NCBI GenBank assembly: GCA_905235955.1
Contig: CAJONN010000103.1
Location: 1 to 6,721, forward strand
Length of the DNA stretch: 6,721 nt
Direction of reading: 5' to 3'
Origin: an uncultured Marinilabiliaceae bacterium
GTDB lineage: Bacteria > Bacteroidota > Bacteroidia > Bacteroidales > Marinilabiliaceae
In this document: positions 1 to 6,560 of the stretch, piece by piece
Position numbering within the stretch: position 1 is the stretch's first letter
Layout of the letters: every line of letters begins with the position of its first letter
Notes under the pieces: model-generated
What the model saw: the letters and a program-made list of their open reading frames with translations, nothing else
Told to the model about the DNA's origin: nothing
The model's database searches: none
Translations under genes and position numbers: made by a program

Positions 1-94
1 CGTCAGAAACTACGTATGCTTTCATAGTTTTCTGCTGCGCGCTGAGCGAGAGTGTCATACACATAACAGCTGCTGCAGTTATTATTTTCTTCAT
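1..94 (-). CDS. 5' end of a secreted protein, possibly GH38 alpha-mannosidase (partial)
   Basis: Only the first 31 codons are present, read from the ATG at 94 towards base 1, so the gene leaves the window on the left. The start MKKIITAAAVMCMTLSLSAQ is a clean Sec signal peptide (Lys-Lys n-region, hydrophobic core, cleavage near SLSA-Q at residue 19-20), so the product is exported. What follows ends in KAYVVSD. From memory, many Bacteroides GH38-type alpha-mannosidases begin their mature part with a strand of this kind followed by A-H-L-D-T-Q, and the neighbouring mannosidases make that reading attractive, but the diagnostic His and Asp would lie just outside the window. It has the same orientation as the GH125-GH97 operon, but a terminator separates them. 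The gene is well supported; the GH38 label is a guess. Confidence 0.6.
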   Translation of the reverse strand, partial: MKKIITAAAVMCMTLSLSAQQKTMKAYVVSD

Positions 95-359
95 ATTCAG
101 GTTTTTTTTAGATAGGTTTCTGATTCTTGCTCAAGTTTTATTCGGCAATTTATGTTTCAAAGTTGAATGATAAACTGCTATGCCTGAGCTTGTTATGATT
201 ATTAGCAAGAGTTGTCTTTCATTATAAAATGAGTTATCTTGTTGTTTTTTTTGAAGTTTGTTTGTTGAAAGCAAACTTCAAGGCGATTTCTGAAATGTGT
301 TCATTATTAGTGTAGGTTTTTTTTATAGAGTTGACAATTAATGGTTGTATCTGAAACAC
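95..359. other. AT-rich intergenic region upstream of the left-edge gene
   Basis: This is the upstream region of the minus-strand gene starting at 94. I find no gene here on either strand. It contains the hairpin at 251-281. On the minus strand the best match to the Bacteroidetes -7 element TAnnTTTG is CAACTTTG at 165-158 (7 of 8), which would give a leader of roughly 55-60 nt, but no TTTG lies at the expected -33 distance, so I do not call a promoter. Confidence 0.5.
251..281. repeat. 13-bp inverted repeat / hairpin in the leader region
   Basis: Arms 251-263 and 269-281 pair over 13 positions, including one T-G wobble at 261/271. The outer ten bases, TTGAAGTTTG and CAAACTTCAA, are a perfect inverted repeat, and the loop is the five bases 264-268. 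On the minus strand the hairpin is followed by A residues, and on the plus strand by GGCGATTT, so there is no U tract in either direction and it is not an intrinsic terminator. It lies about 160 bases upstream of the left-edge gene, so it could be an operator for a dimeric regulator or a folded 5' leader. Confidence 0.55.
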
Positions 360-403
360 AAAAGAGTAGCGATTATTTTTAGTTATATAATCGCTACTTT
401 TTT
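360..403 (-). terminator. Intrinsic terminator of the GH125-GH97 operon (possibly bidirectional)
   Basis: A perfect 12-bp stem pairs AGTAGCGATTAT (365-376) with ATAATCGCTACT (387-398) around a 10-base loop. A/T flanks (360-364 with 399-403) extend it. On the minus strand the stem is followed by CTTTTGTG, on the plus strand by six T. It sits 73 bases beyond the GH97 stop codon, where the operon transcript should end, and insulates the left-edge gene from read-through. The symmetric A/T flanks would allow action in both directions, though no plus-strand gene points at it. Confidence 0.85.
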
Positions 404-476
404 GAGTGAATATGGCTAATGTTGTACCATATTTTGCTATAAAAATCTGATTTTTTAATGTATAAATCTAAGTTGC

Positions 477-2402
477 TTATTCAATCACACCTGCCCAGCC
501 ACCATTGCGAACCAAGTGTAGGTTGAGTTTTGTTGAAGCATCAACGCTCTGTGTCTCTTTCTTGTAGTCAACAGCTATGCGATGTGCATTTTTGCCGTCG
601 CGGAAGTTGGTGAGCTTGCCTTGCTTGCTGAGGAAGTCGAGACTGATGGTAATGTCTTGTGCTTTGTCAGAATTGATAGCGCCAATATACCATTTGTTGC
701 CTTTGCGCTTAGCCACTACATAATATTCGCCTGCCTTAGCAGCCAAAATGCGAGTGTCGTCCCAAGTTGTTGGTACAGAGGCTATAAACTCAGTGCATTC
801 AGTTTCGCGTAAGTAGCGTGTAGGGCTATCGGCCAACATTTGCAAGCCACTTTCGAAGCATACATACAGAGCCAACTGATAAGCGCGAGTGCCACCACCC
901 ATAGGCAGTGAACCTGTGCCATGGTTGTCTTCAGGCTGTGCGCTTTGCATTGATCCGGGTGTAAAGTCCATTGGTCCAACGGCATTGCGCATAAATGGCA
1001 ACCAAATGCTGTTTTCAGGTTTGCAACCACCACCTTGTTCCATGCCGCGTACACCTTCGTATGATATGAGGTTAGGGTAGCGCTGTTCAAGTCCGGCAGG
1101 CTTAAACGAACCATGGAAGTCGACGAGCAAATGATTTTTAGCACACTCTTTGGCTATACGCTCGTAGTAGTTTACCATCCATTGGTCGCTATGGTCCATA
1201 AAGTCTATCTTCAAACCCTTTACGCCCATTTCGGCATAATATTTTATAAGGTCAGTGTGTTGCTCAACTGTAAGCCATGAGAGCCAAAGTATGATGCCTA
1301 CATTTTTCTTTGCGCCATATTCTACAAGCTCCTTCACATCGATGTCATCGGCAGTAGTGAATGGGTCTTCTACGCGTTTGTTCCAACCTTCATCGAGCAA
1401 AACGTATTCTATGCCAAATTTTGAAGCAGTGTCAATGATATATTTATAGGTATTGTTGTTGATACCTGTTTCAAAATCTACGTCCCAAACTGTCCAATGA
1501 TTCCACCAGTCCCAATTTACTTGTCCGGGCTTAATCCATGATGTGTCATCGAGTTCTGACTTGCCAGCCAAAACCACTTCCATCTGGTTGGCAACAATGG
1601 TAGCATCATCGCCAATCACAGCAAAACGCCAAGGCAGAGAGCGTTGTCCGTTGGTGCGAGCAATGCAGTCGCGTTCTTTGGTGATAGTCCAACCACGGTC
1701 GCCACGAGGTTCCCATGTTTCGGGCGATTTTGGATGAAGTGCTGTGAAGCCGTTTTGACCATTGCTCTTGAGAAATGTGTGTGGATAGTCGCGCACATCG
1801 CTTTCAGAGATGAGCACTTTGGTACCTTTAGGGCTCCCGAGCAATACGGGCAAGTAGGTTATCTCATCGTCAGCCTTGTAGTCGGCTGTGCTGATGTGAG
1901 TATAAGGTTGCTCGTATGAGGTGTTGAAGTTGCGTGTTTTTGAAATATGAGCGTCGAAAGCAGTAGGGAGGTTGTAGTTGATGCTTTCGCTGACAATGTC
2001 GATAGTGCCTTTTTTGTTCAGAACAAAACGATAGGCAACACCATTGTCATAAGCGCGGAACTCTACACTATAGCCTTTGAAGTTGAGTGACAATACATTA
2101 GCATTGTTGGGTACGACAGCATATTTGAGTGGCACTACTGGGCGAATTTCTTCGTTTATTTTGCTGCGTTTGGTGTTGCTTAGTTTTGCATTTTTGCCAA
2201 GCAACTCATTGCCTACCTGAAGGCTAAGTTCGCAATCTTTCAAAACAGTTTCGCCATCGTAAGATACACTGTACGATAAATCCTGACCAATTGTAATGTT
2301 AGCAACTATTTTGCCGTTGGGTGAAGTTAGTTTTTCTACCTTGTCGGCCATAGCATGCAAGCATGTGCATGCCAATGCCATAATCAAGAGTTCCTTTTTC
2401 AT
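477..2402 (-). CDS. GH97 glycoside hydrolase, retaining-type (probable alpha-galactosidase)
   Basis: 641 residues, close to the length of the GH97 retaining alpha-galactosidases. Residues 1-19 are a signal peptide ending HAMA before D20; the early ALAC is a poor lipobox, so soluble periplasmic export is favoured. An N-terminal beta-sandwich (about 20-280) precedes a TIM barrel that opens at SWIKPGQVNWDWWNHW (289-304) and a C-terminal beta domain (about 555-641). In the barrel, GLKIDFMD gives D400 and YEGVRGME gives E449 and E455. The D400-E455 spacing of 55 equals that of the nucleophile and acid/base recalled for the Bacteroides thetaiotaomicron retaining enzyme (D415/E470). G431 in FHGSFKPAG occupies the place of a catalytic-base Glu of the inverting enzyme SusB. 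E200 and E449 fit the family's calcium ligands. This predicts hydrolysis of terminal alpha-galactosides with retention; another alpha-glycoside is possible. It is second in the operon, 7 bases after GH125. Confidence 0.92.
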   Translation of the reverse strand: MKKELLIMALACTCLHAMADKVEKLTSPNGKIVANITIGQDLSYSVSYDGETVLKDCELSLQVGNELLGKNAKLSNTKRSKINEEIRPVVPLKYAVVPNNANVLSLNFKGYSVEFRAYDNGVAYRFVLNKKGTIDIVSESINYNLPTAFDAHISKTRNFNTSYEQPYTHISTADYKADDEITYLPVLLGSPKGTKVLISESDVRDYPHTFLKSNGQNGFTALHPKSPETWEPRGDRGWTITKERDCIARTNGQRSLPWRFAVIGDDATIVANQMEVVLAGKSELDDTSWIKPGQVNWDWWNHWTVWDVDFETGINNNTYKYIIDTASKFGIEYVLLDEGWNKRVEDPFTTADDIDVKELVEYGAKKNVGIILWLSWLTVEQHTDLIKYYAEMGVKGLKIDFMDHSDQWMVNYYERIAKECAKNHLLVDFHGSFKPAGLEQRYPNLISYEGVRGMEQGGGCKPENSIWLPFMRNAVGPMDFTPGSMQSAQPEDNHGTGSLPMGGGTRAYQLALYVCFESGLQMLADSPTRYLRETECTEFIASVPTTWDDTRILAAKAGEYYVVAKRKGNKWYIGAINSDKAQDITISLDFLSKQGKLTNFRDGKNAHRIAVDYKKETQSVDASTKLNLHLVRNGGWAGVIE

Positions 2403-2409
2403 AGATTTT

Positions 2410-3870
2410 TTAGTTCTTTTTTATTTTGTTCAAAATATCAACTTTGCCATCGTCGATGAGCTTGAGAATAAGTTCGCCAAAGAGTGTGTTTTGCCAAGCA
2501 AACCAATGGCGTGTATATTTCGAAGCATCATCTTTGTTGAACGACTCATGTATAAAGCCAGTGCCTGCATCGGTGTCTACCAACATTTGGAGGCATTGTT
2601 GTATCTCATTGTCGTCGGTGCTGGTGAAGGCGCGCATCATGATAGACATAGGCCAAACCATGTCGTAGCCTACGTGCGGACCACCAATGCCTTCGCCTGC
2701 TTTGCCACGGAAGAAGTATGGGTTGTCTTCGCTCCATACAAAACTGCGTGTATTCTGATATATTGGGTCGTTGATGTCAACATCGCCCAAATATGCCATA
2801 GCTAAGAGGCTTGGTACGTTGGCATCGTCCATAAGGTGCTGATTGCCAAAGCCATCGGCTTCAAATGCATATATCTTGCCGTGTTTTGGGTGGTTGTAGA
2901 TAGCATACTCTTTGAGTGCAGCGTCTACTTCGTTGGCCAAAGCTGTGCAATCGTTGGCAAGTTTAGCATCGTGGTTTACAGTGTTGAGTATTTCAGCAGC
3001 TTTGCGTAGCGATGTTACTGCAAAGAAGTTTGAAGGTATCAGATAGAGGAATACTGTAGCGTCGTCGCTTGGGCGGAATACTGATGCTATGAGTCCGACA
3101 GGCTTCACGGGGTTGCCATAGCCACCATGGCTAACAGTGTCGTACTGATAAGGTGTAGTGCGTTGGAAGTGGTATGGTCCGTGGTCGTTTTTGCGTTGTT
3201 GTTCGCGGAATGTTTGTAGTATTTTGCCAATAGCTTCTTGCCATATCGGACCAAATATAGAGCTGTCGCCAGTTACCTGCCAATAGTGATAAGCAAGGCG
3301 GATAGGGTAGCAGAGCGAGTCGATTTCGTATTTGCGCTCGTGCAAGTCAGGTTTCATATCAGTGTGGTCTGACTTCCATTCGCTACCTGTTGGCCCCATG
3401 TTGAAGGCGTTGGCGTATGGGTCTATGCAGATGCATTTGAGCTGGCGCAATATAGTGCCACGCACCATTTTACGTATTTTTTCATCTTTCTTGGCAAACT
3501 GTACGTAGGGCCATACTTGTGCACCTGAGTCGCGAAGCCACATAGCGTGAATGTCGCCTGTATATACAAAGGTATCGTCGTCGCCCTCTGCATCAGAATA
3601 GTGTACGGTTGTGTCAAGTGTGTTTGGGAAGCAGTTTTCAAACATCCATGCCAAATATGGCGCATTTTTGAGTAGTTTTTTTACTTCTGCTATCTTCTTC
3701 TCTATAGTGTCAGAGCGGAAAAGTCGTTCTTCTATTACAGGTCTGCGTGATACATTTGTATTGTCTGCCGGAGCGGCAATGCCTTTGCTCCAATCTTCAA
3801 CTCCGTCGGCCATGGCGTATGTCGAACTTCCTGCCAACAGAATCATTGCTAATAAAGTACGTTTGTTCAT
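2410..3870 (-). CDS. GH125 exo-alpha-1,6-mannosidase
   Basis: 486 residues from the ATG at 3870. An in-frame ATG at 3894 would add eight residues, but the later start gives a compact signal peptide, MNKRTLLAMILLAG... ending AMA before D22, so I prefer it. The family (former DUF1237) is an inverting exo-mannosidase that removes non-reducing alpha-1,6-mannose. Visible family blocks, numbered from this start, are YTGDIHAMWLRDS (103-115), KYEIDSLCYPIRLAYHYW (180-197), FRPSDDA (265-271), GGPHVGYDMVWP (396-407), FIHESF (439-444) and WFAWQNTLFGEL (456-467). D269 and E442 are 173 residues apart, the same spacing as the acid and base I recall for the Clostridium perfringens enzyme (D220/E393), so the active site looks intact. 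The length is normal and there is no lipobox. It is the first gene of a two-gene operon with GH97 and diverges from GH92, suggesting shared use of one alpha-mannan-like substrate. Confidence 0.95.
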   Translation of the reverse strand: MNKRTLLAMILLAGSSTYAMADGVEDWSKGIAAPADNTNVSRRPVIEERLFRSDTIEKKIAEVKKLLKNAPYLAWMFENCFPNTLDTTVHYSDAEGDDDTFVYTGDIHAMWLRDSGAQVWPYVQFAKKDEKIRKMVRGTILRQLKCICIDPYANAFNMGPTGSEWKSDHTDMKPDLHERKYEIDSLCYPIRLAYHYWQVTGDSSIFGPIWQEAIGKILQTFREQQRKNDHGPYHFQRTTPYQYDTVSHGGYGNPVKPVGLIASVFRPSDDATVFLYLIPSNFFAVTSLRKAAEILNTVNHDAKLANDCTALANEVDAALKEYAIYNHPKHGKIYAFEADGFGNQHLMDDANVPSLLAMAYLGDVDINDPIYQNTRSFVWSEDNPYFFRGKAGEGIGGPHVGYDMVWPMSIMMRAFTSTDDNEIQQCLQMLVDTDAGTGFIHESFNKDDASKYTRHWFAWQNTLFGELILKLIDDGKVDILNKIKKN

Positions 3871-4285
3871 TTTGTTAATTAGTGCTAAAATCATTTTGAC
3901 GCTAAATTATGTAAAAATTAAATTTCTATCGTTGTGGTATTTGTCAAAAAAGTTCAAAAAGGTATTTTATACAAAAAATGCAAATATCAGTACTATGCTG
4001 TATATTATATTTTGTATTCTTGCAGTGAGAGATAAAAACTCCACAAGTGAATGAAATTATATTGCCTTTTGTGAAAATTAAATGATTTTTAACGGAGCAA
4101 AATAAAAATCAAGCGTTATTTGCTTCGTTTTTTTGTGTGTACGAAAGTAATATATAGGGTAGGAAAAGAAAACTTGTGACTATTTTATTAACTTAAATTA
4201 AGAATTCAAACCTTGTTGTTCTTTGGGATAATAATGGGTTAATTAATATTATAAAATGTTTAAAACAAATAAATTACAAAAAGAG
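3871..4285. other. Divergent intergenic region between GH125 and GH92
   Basis: About 415 very AT-rich bases separate the preferred starts of the two divergent transcripts and must hold both promoters. For GH125 on the minus strand the best candidate is TACCTTTT at 3964-3957 (7 of 8 to TAnnTTTG) with TTTG at 3984-3981, but the 16-base spacing is short. GATATTTG at 3988-3981 also scores 7 of 8, with no upstream TTTG. For GH92 I find no convincing -33/-7 pair. The region holds the hairpin at 4091-4134 and otherwise no gene I would support. Confidence 0.6.
4091..4134 (+). terminator. Plus-strand terminator-like hairpin ahead of GH92
   Basis: Bases 4091-4105 pair with 4116-4129 over 14 positions (one G-T wobble at 4095/4125 and one bulged A at 4102) around a 10-base loop, and seven T (4128-4134) follow. 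This is the form of an intrinsic terminator for plus-strand transcription; the minus strand shows no T run after the stem. It stands about 150 bases before the preferred GH92 start with no plus-strand gene upstream. It may therefore be a leader attenuator of GH92, the end of a small RNA, or a block on RNA coming antisense to GH125. Confidence 0.6.
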
Positions 4286-6457
4286 ATGAATCGTTCAGTC
4301 TTGATGGTATCGATGTTTGCTATTTTATCATCAGCATCAGTACAAGTAGCTTCGGCCGACAACGTAACGAAAAAAGTAAATCCCTTTGTGGGTACTTCAA
4401 CCCTATGGACTCCCGAAGATTTGGGCTACACCCGCACCGAAGACAAACGCCCATGGGGTGCCGAGAGTTTCCCGGGTGCTGCATTGCCCAACGCCATGGT
4501 GCAAGCCACTCCCGTAACGCATTACCACACCGGCTCGGGCTACCAGTACGAAGACCATCAGATTTATGGTTTTGCCCACACTTGCAAAGGACACTGGAAC
4601 TTGCTCCATGCGCCCATTCTCCCCGTTACCGACGAGGGCAAATGGCAGGCCAACAACTATTGCTCGTGGTTTAGCCACAACAACGAATCGGCTCACCCGG
4701 GCTATTACCAAGTATTTCTTGAGCGTTACAAAATCAACGCCGAGATTACTACCACACTCCGTTGCGCCTATCACCGCTACACATTCCCCGATGTCAACAA
4801 AAAATTGCTTGTAGACATCACCCACAGCAACGCCCACCCACGCGAATACGACGTTAAGCAGTCGGGCAACAATGCTTTCGAGGGCTTTCAAGATGGCGAG
4901 GGTCGTATCTATTTCTACGCCGTTACCAACTTCGACATCGAGAGCGTAAACAAGGTAAACCAGTTTGGCAGCATTGTCGGCATGGTAAATTTCAAGAACA
5001 GCCGCAACAGCGCAAAACCTCTTGAGGTGCGCATTGGTTTTTCGTTTGTAAGCATCGAAAATGCCAAGAAAAACCTTGAGGCAGAGCTTCTTAGCTCAAA
5101 CAAGAGTTTCGATCAAGTGCGTGCCGATGCCGATGCAATTTGGGAAAACGTGCTTGGACATATTCAGATTGAGGGCGGCACCGACAAACAGCAAACTATG
5201 TTTTATTCAACGCTTTACAAGGCGTTTCTCTTCCCCAATCTCCGCAGCGACGTTAACGGCGAATACCGCGACGAGAACAACAATGTTGTAAAGGCAGATT
5301 TCCGCTATTACAACACTCCTTCGTTTTGGGACACTTACCGCAACAAACTTATCCTTCTCGGCATGATTACGCCCGACGTAGCCGCCGACATCATCAAGAG
5401 CTGCATAGACAAGGGCGAGAAACGTGGCGGATATATGCCATCGTTTTTCCATGGCGACCATGCCTCGGCTTTTGTGGCTGGTTCGTGGTTGCGCGGAATA
5501 CGCAATTTTGACCTCGACCGTGCTTACAAACTTATGCTAAAGAATGCCACAGTTCCCGGACGTGGCGGACGTGCTTGGCTTGAGGAGTATCTCAAACAAG
5601 GTTGGATTGCCGAAAAAGACACTACCAACGTTCCCACTTGGAACGAATACAAAGCTTCGGTAACCAAAACCGTTGAATATGCTTACGACGACTATGCTAC
5701 TGCATTGGTTGCCAAAGAGTTGAAAGATAAAAACAACTACAAAATCTTGATGGAACATTCTCAAAACTACAAAAATCTTTTCGACCCCTCTACAGGATTT
5801 TGGCGTGGCAAAATAGCCAATGGTACTTGGATTGAGGATTTTCGTCCTGATTATCCATACTACGCATATCAATATCGCGAGGCGGATGCTTGGAACTCGT
5901 TGTTCTTTGCTCCCCACGACCCACAAGGCATGGTTGCCCTCTACCCATCGGCAAAGGCTGTTGAACAGAAACTCGATTCGCTTTTCAACACTCCCAACGG
6001 TGGCTACGAGGCTTGGAACTTAACTGGCTATCTTGGCAAATATTGCCATGGCAACCAGCCCGGACACAGCATTCCTTACGCTTACTACTTTATCGACAAG
6101 CAAGAAAAAGGTCAGGAAATACTCAACAAACTGCTCAACAACTATTACGGCATGGGCGAAGAGGGTCTTGCATACGCAGGTATGGACGATGCCGGCGAAA
6201 TGTCGTCGTGGTACGCGCTCAATGCAATTGGTATCTACACTTATTCTCCAGCCGACCCGCAATACATTGTAACAGTGCCTTTGTTCAACAAGGTTACTTT
6301 CACCCTTGGCACTACCAACAAGCCATTCACCATCCGCAAAGAGGGCAATGGCGTTAAGATAAAGGAAGTTACCGTTGGTGGCAAAGCTTTGAAAGGCTGG
6401 TTTGTTCAGCACGATGCTCTTGCTAATGGCAACGAGGTAGTTATCAGAACAGAATAA
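4286..6457 (+). CDS. GH92 Ca-dependent alpha-mannosidase, divergent member
   Basis: 723 residues from the ATG at 4286. An upstream in-frame ATG at 4256 adds ten residues (MFKTNKLQKE), but the later start gives a standard signal peptide, MNRSVLMVSMFAILSS..., cut near ASA before D25. GH92 enzymes are inverting exo-alpha-mannosidases that need calcium. Numbered from 4286: VNPFVGT opens the N-terminal beta-sandwich (31-37), PWGAESFPGAALPNAMVQ (56-73) and GSGYQYED (83-90) follow, FYSTLYKAFLFPNLRSD (306-322) and PSFWDTYR (345-352) mark the helical barrel, YREADAWNS (530-538) carries the likely acid E532, HGNQPGHSIPY (588-598) and MDDAGEMSSWY (633-643) carry D634/D635, the likely base region, and YIVTVPLFNKVTF (660-672) ends the fold. 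Several signatures differ from the common form: GFAHTCKGHWNLL for GFSHTHLSGTG, EADAW for EGNAW, GNQP for GNEP, GMDD for GNDD. The linkage preference (1,2, 1,3, 1,4 or other) cannot be read from this. It diverges from the GH125-GH97 operon and has its own terminator. Confidence 0.93.
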   Translation: MNRSVLMVSMFAILSSASVQVASADNVTKKVNPFVGTSTLWTPEDLGYTRTEDKRPWGAESFPGAALPNAMVQATPVTHYHTGSGYQYEDHQIYGFAHTCKGHWNLLHAPILPVTDEGKWQANNYCSWFSHNNESAHPGYYQVFLERYKINAEITTTLRCAYHRYTFPDVNKKLLVDITHSNAHPREYDVKQSGNNAFEGFQDGEGRIYFYAVTNFDIESVNKVNQFGSIVGMVNFKNSRNSAKPLEVRIGFSFVSIENAKKNLEAELLSSNKSFDQVRADADAIWENVLGHIQIEGGTDKQQTMFYSTLYKAFLFPNLRSDVNGEYRDENNNVVKADFRYYNTPSFWDTYRNKLILLGMITPDVAADIIKSCIDKGEKRGGYMPSFFHGDHASAFVAGSWLRGIRNFDLDRAYKLMLKNATVPGRGGRAWLEEYLKQGWIAEKDTTNVPTWNEYKASVTKTVEYAYDDYATALVAKELKDKNNYKILMEHSQNYKNLFDPSTGFWRGKIANGTWIEDFRPDYPYYAYQYREADAWNSLFFAPHDPQGMVALYPSAKAVEQKLDSLFNTPNGGYEAWNLTGYLGKYCHGNQPGHSIPYAYYFIDKQEKGQEILNKLLNNYYGMGEEGLAYAGMDDAGEMSSWYALNAIGIYTYSPADPQYIVTVPLFNKVTFTLGTTNKPFTIRKEGNGVKIKEVTVGGKALKGWFVQHDALANGNEVVIRTE

Positions 6458-6488
6458 TTTGTTCATAATCCTTAATAGTTTATATTTC
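6458..6488 (+). promoter_or_regulatory. Candidate Bacteroidetes promoter for the DUF4886 gene
   Basis: TTTG at 6458-6461 starts immediately after the GH92 stop codon. Nineteen bases later comes TATATTTC (6481-6488), which matches the -7 consensus TAnnTTTG at 7 of 8 positions. This spacing fits the Bacteroides -33/-7 arrangement. The expected start of transcription, near 6495, coincides with the first base of the terminator stem that follows, so the assignment is tentative. In such AT-rich sequence a chance match is possible. Confidence 0.35.
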
Positions 6489-6493
6489 CCAAA

Positions 6494-6536
6494 TGGGGAG
6501 TTTATTTTCTTGTAGTCTAAAACTCCCCAATTTTTT
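6494..6536 (+). terminator. Intrinsic terminator of GH92
   Basis: TGGGGAGTTT (6494-6503) pairs perfectly over 10 bp with AAACTCCCCA (6520-6529). The stem is GC-rich at its base, the loop has 16 bases, and a run of six T follows at 6531-6536. It begins 37 bases after the GH92 stop codon and ends 25 bases before the next start, so it should end the GH92 transcript and separate it from the downstream DUF4886 gene. Confidence 0.88.
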
Positions 6537-6560
6537 ATTAAAACAAATATTTTGAAGCGA

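Noticed and set aside
331..336. TTGACA resembling an enterobacterial -35 box
   Set aside because: There is no matching -10 element at the right distance, and Bacteroidetes promoters use a different consensus.
477..2402. Reading the GH97 protein as a lipoprotein because of ALAC near residue 12
   Set aside because: The residue at -3 is Ala rather than Leu/Val/Ile and the hydrophobic core before the Cys is too short. The AMA-D site at 17-20 is a better type I cleavage site.
2296..2805. Plus-strand open frame of 169 codons across the GH97/GH125 junction
   Set aside because: It is antisense to two well-supported genes with conserved motifs, and its translation has no family signature.
3611..4054. 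Plus-strand open frame of 147 codons ending in the divergent spacer, upstream of the terminator-like hairpin
   Set aside because: Most of it lies antisense to the GH125 start region, and its translation has no recognisable motif and a low-complexity AT-driven tail. The GH125 frame is strongly supported on the other strand. A non-coding antisense RNA remains possible, and is covered under the hairpin finding.
4192..4202. Small palindrome CTTAA-A-TTAAG, near GAATTC and TTAATTAA, upstream of GH92
   Set aside because: Short A/T palindromes are expected by chance in sequence this AT-rich, and there is no second copy or promoter context to support an operator.
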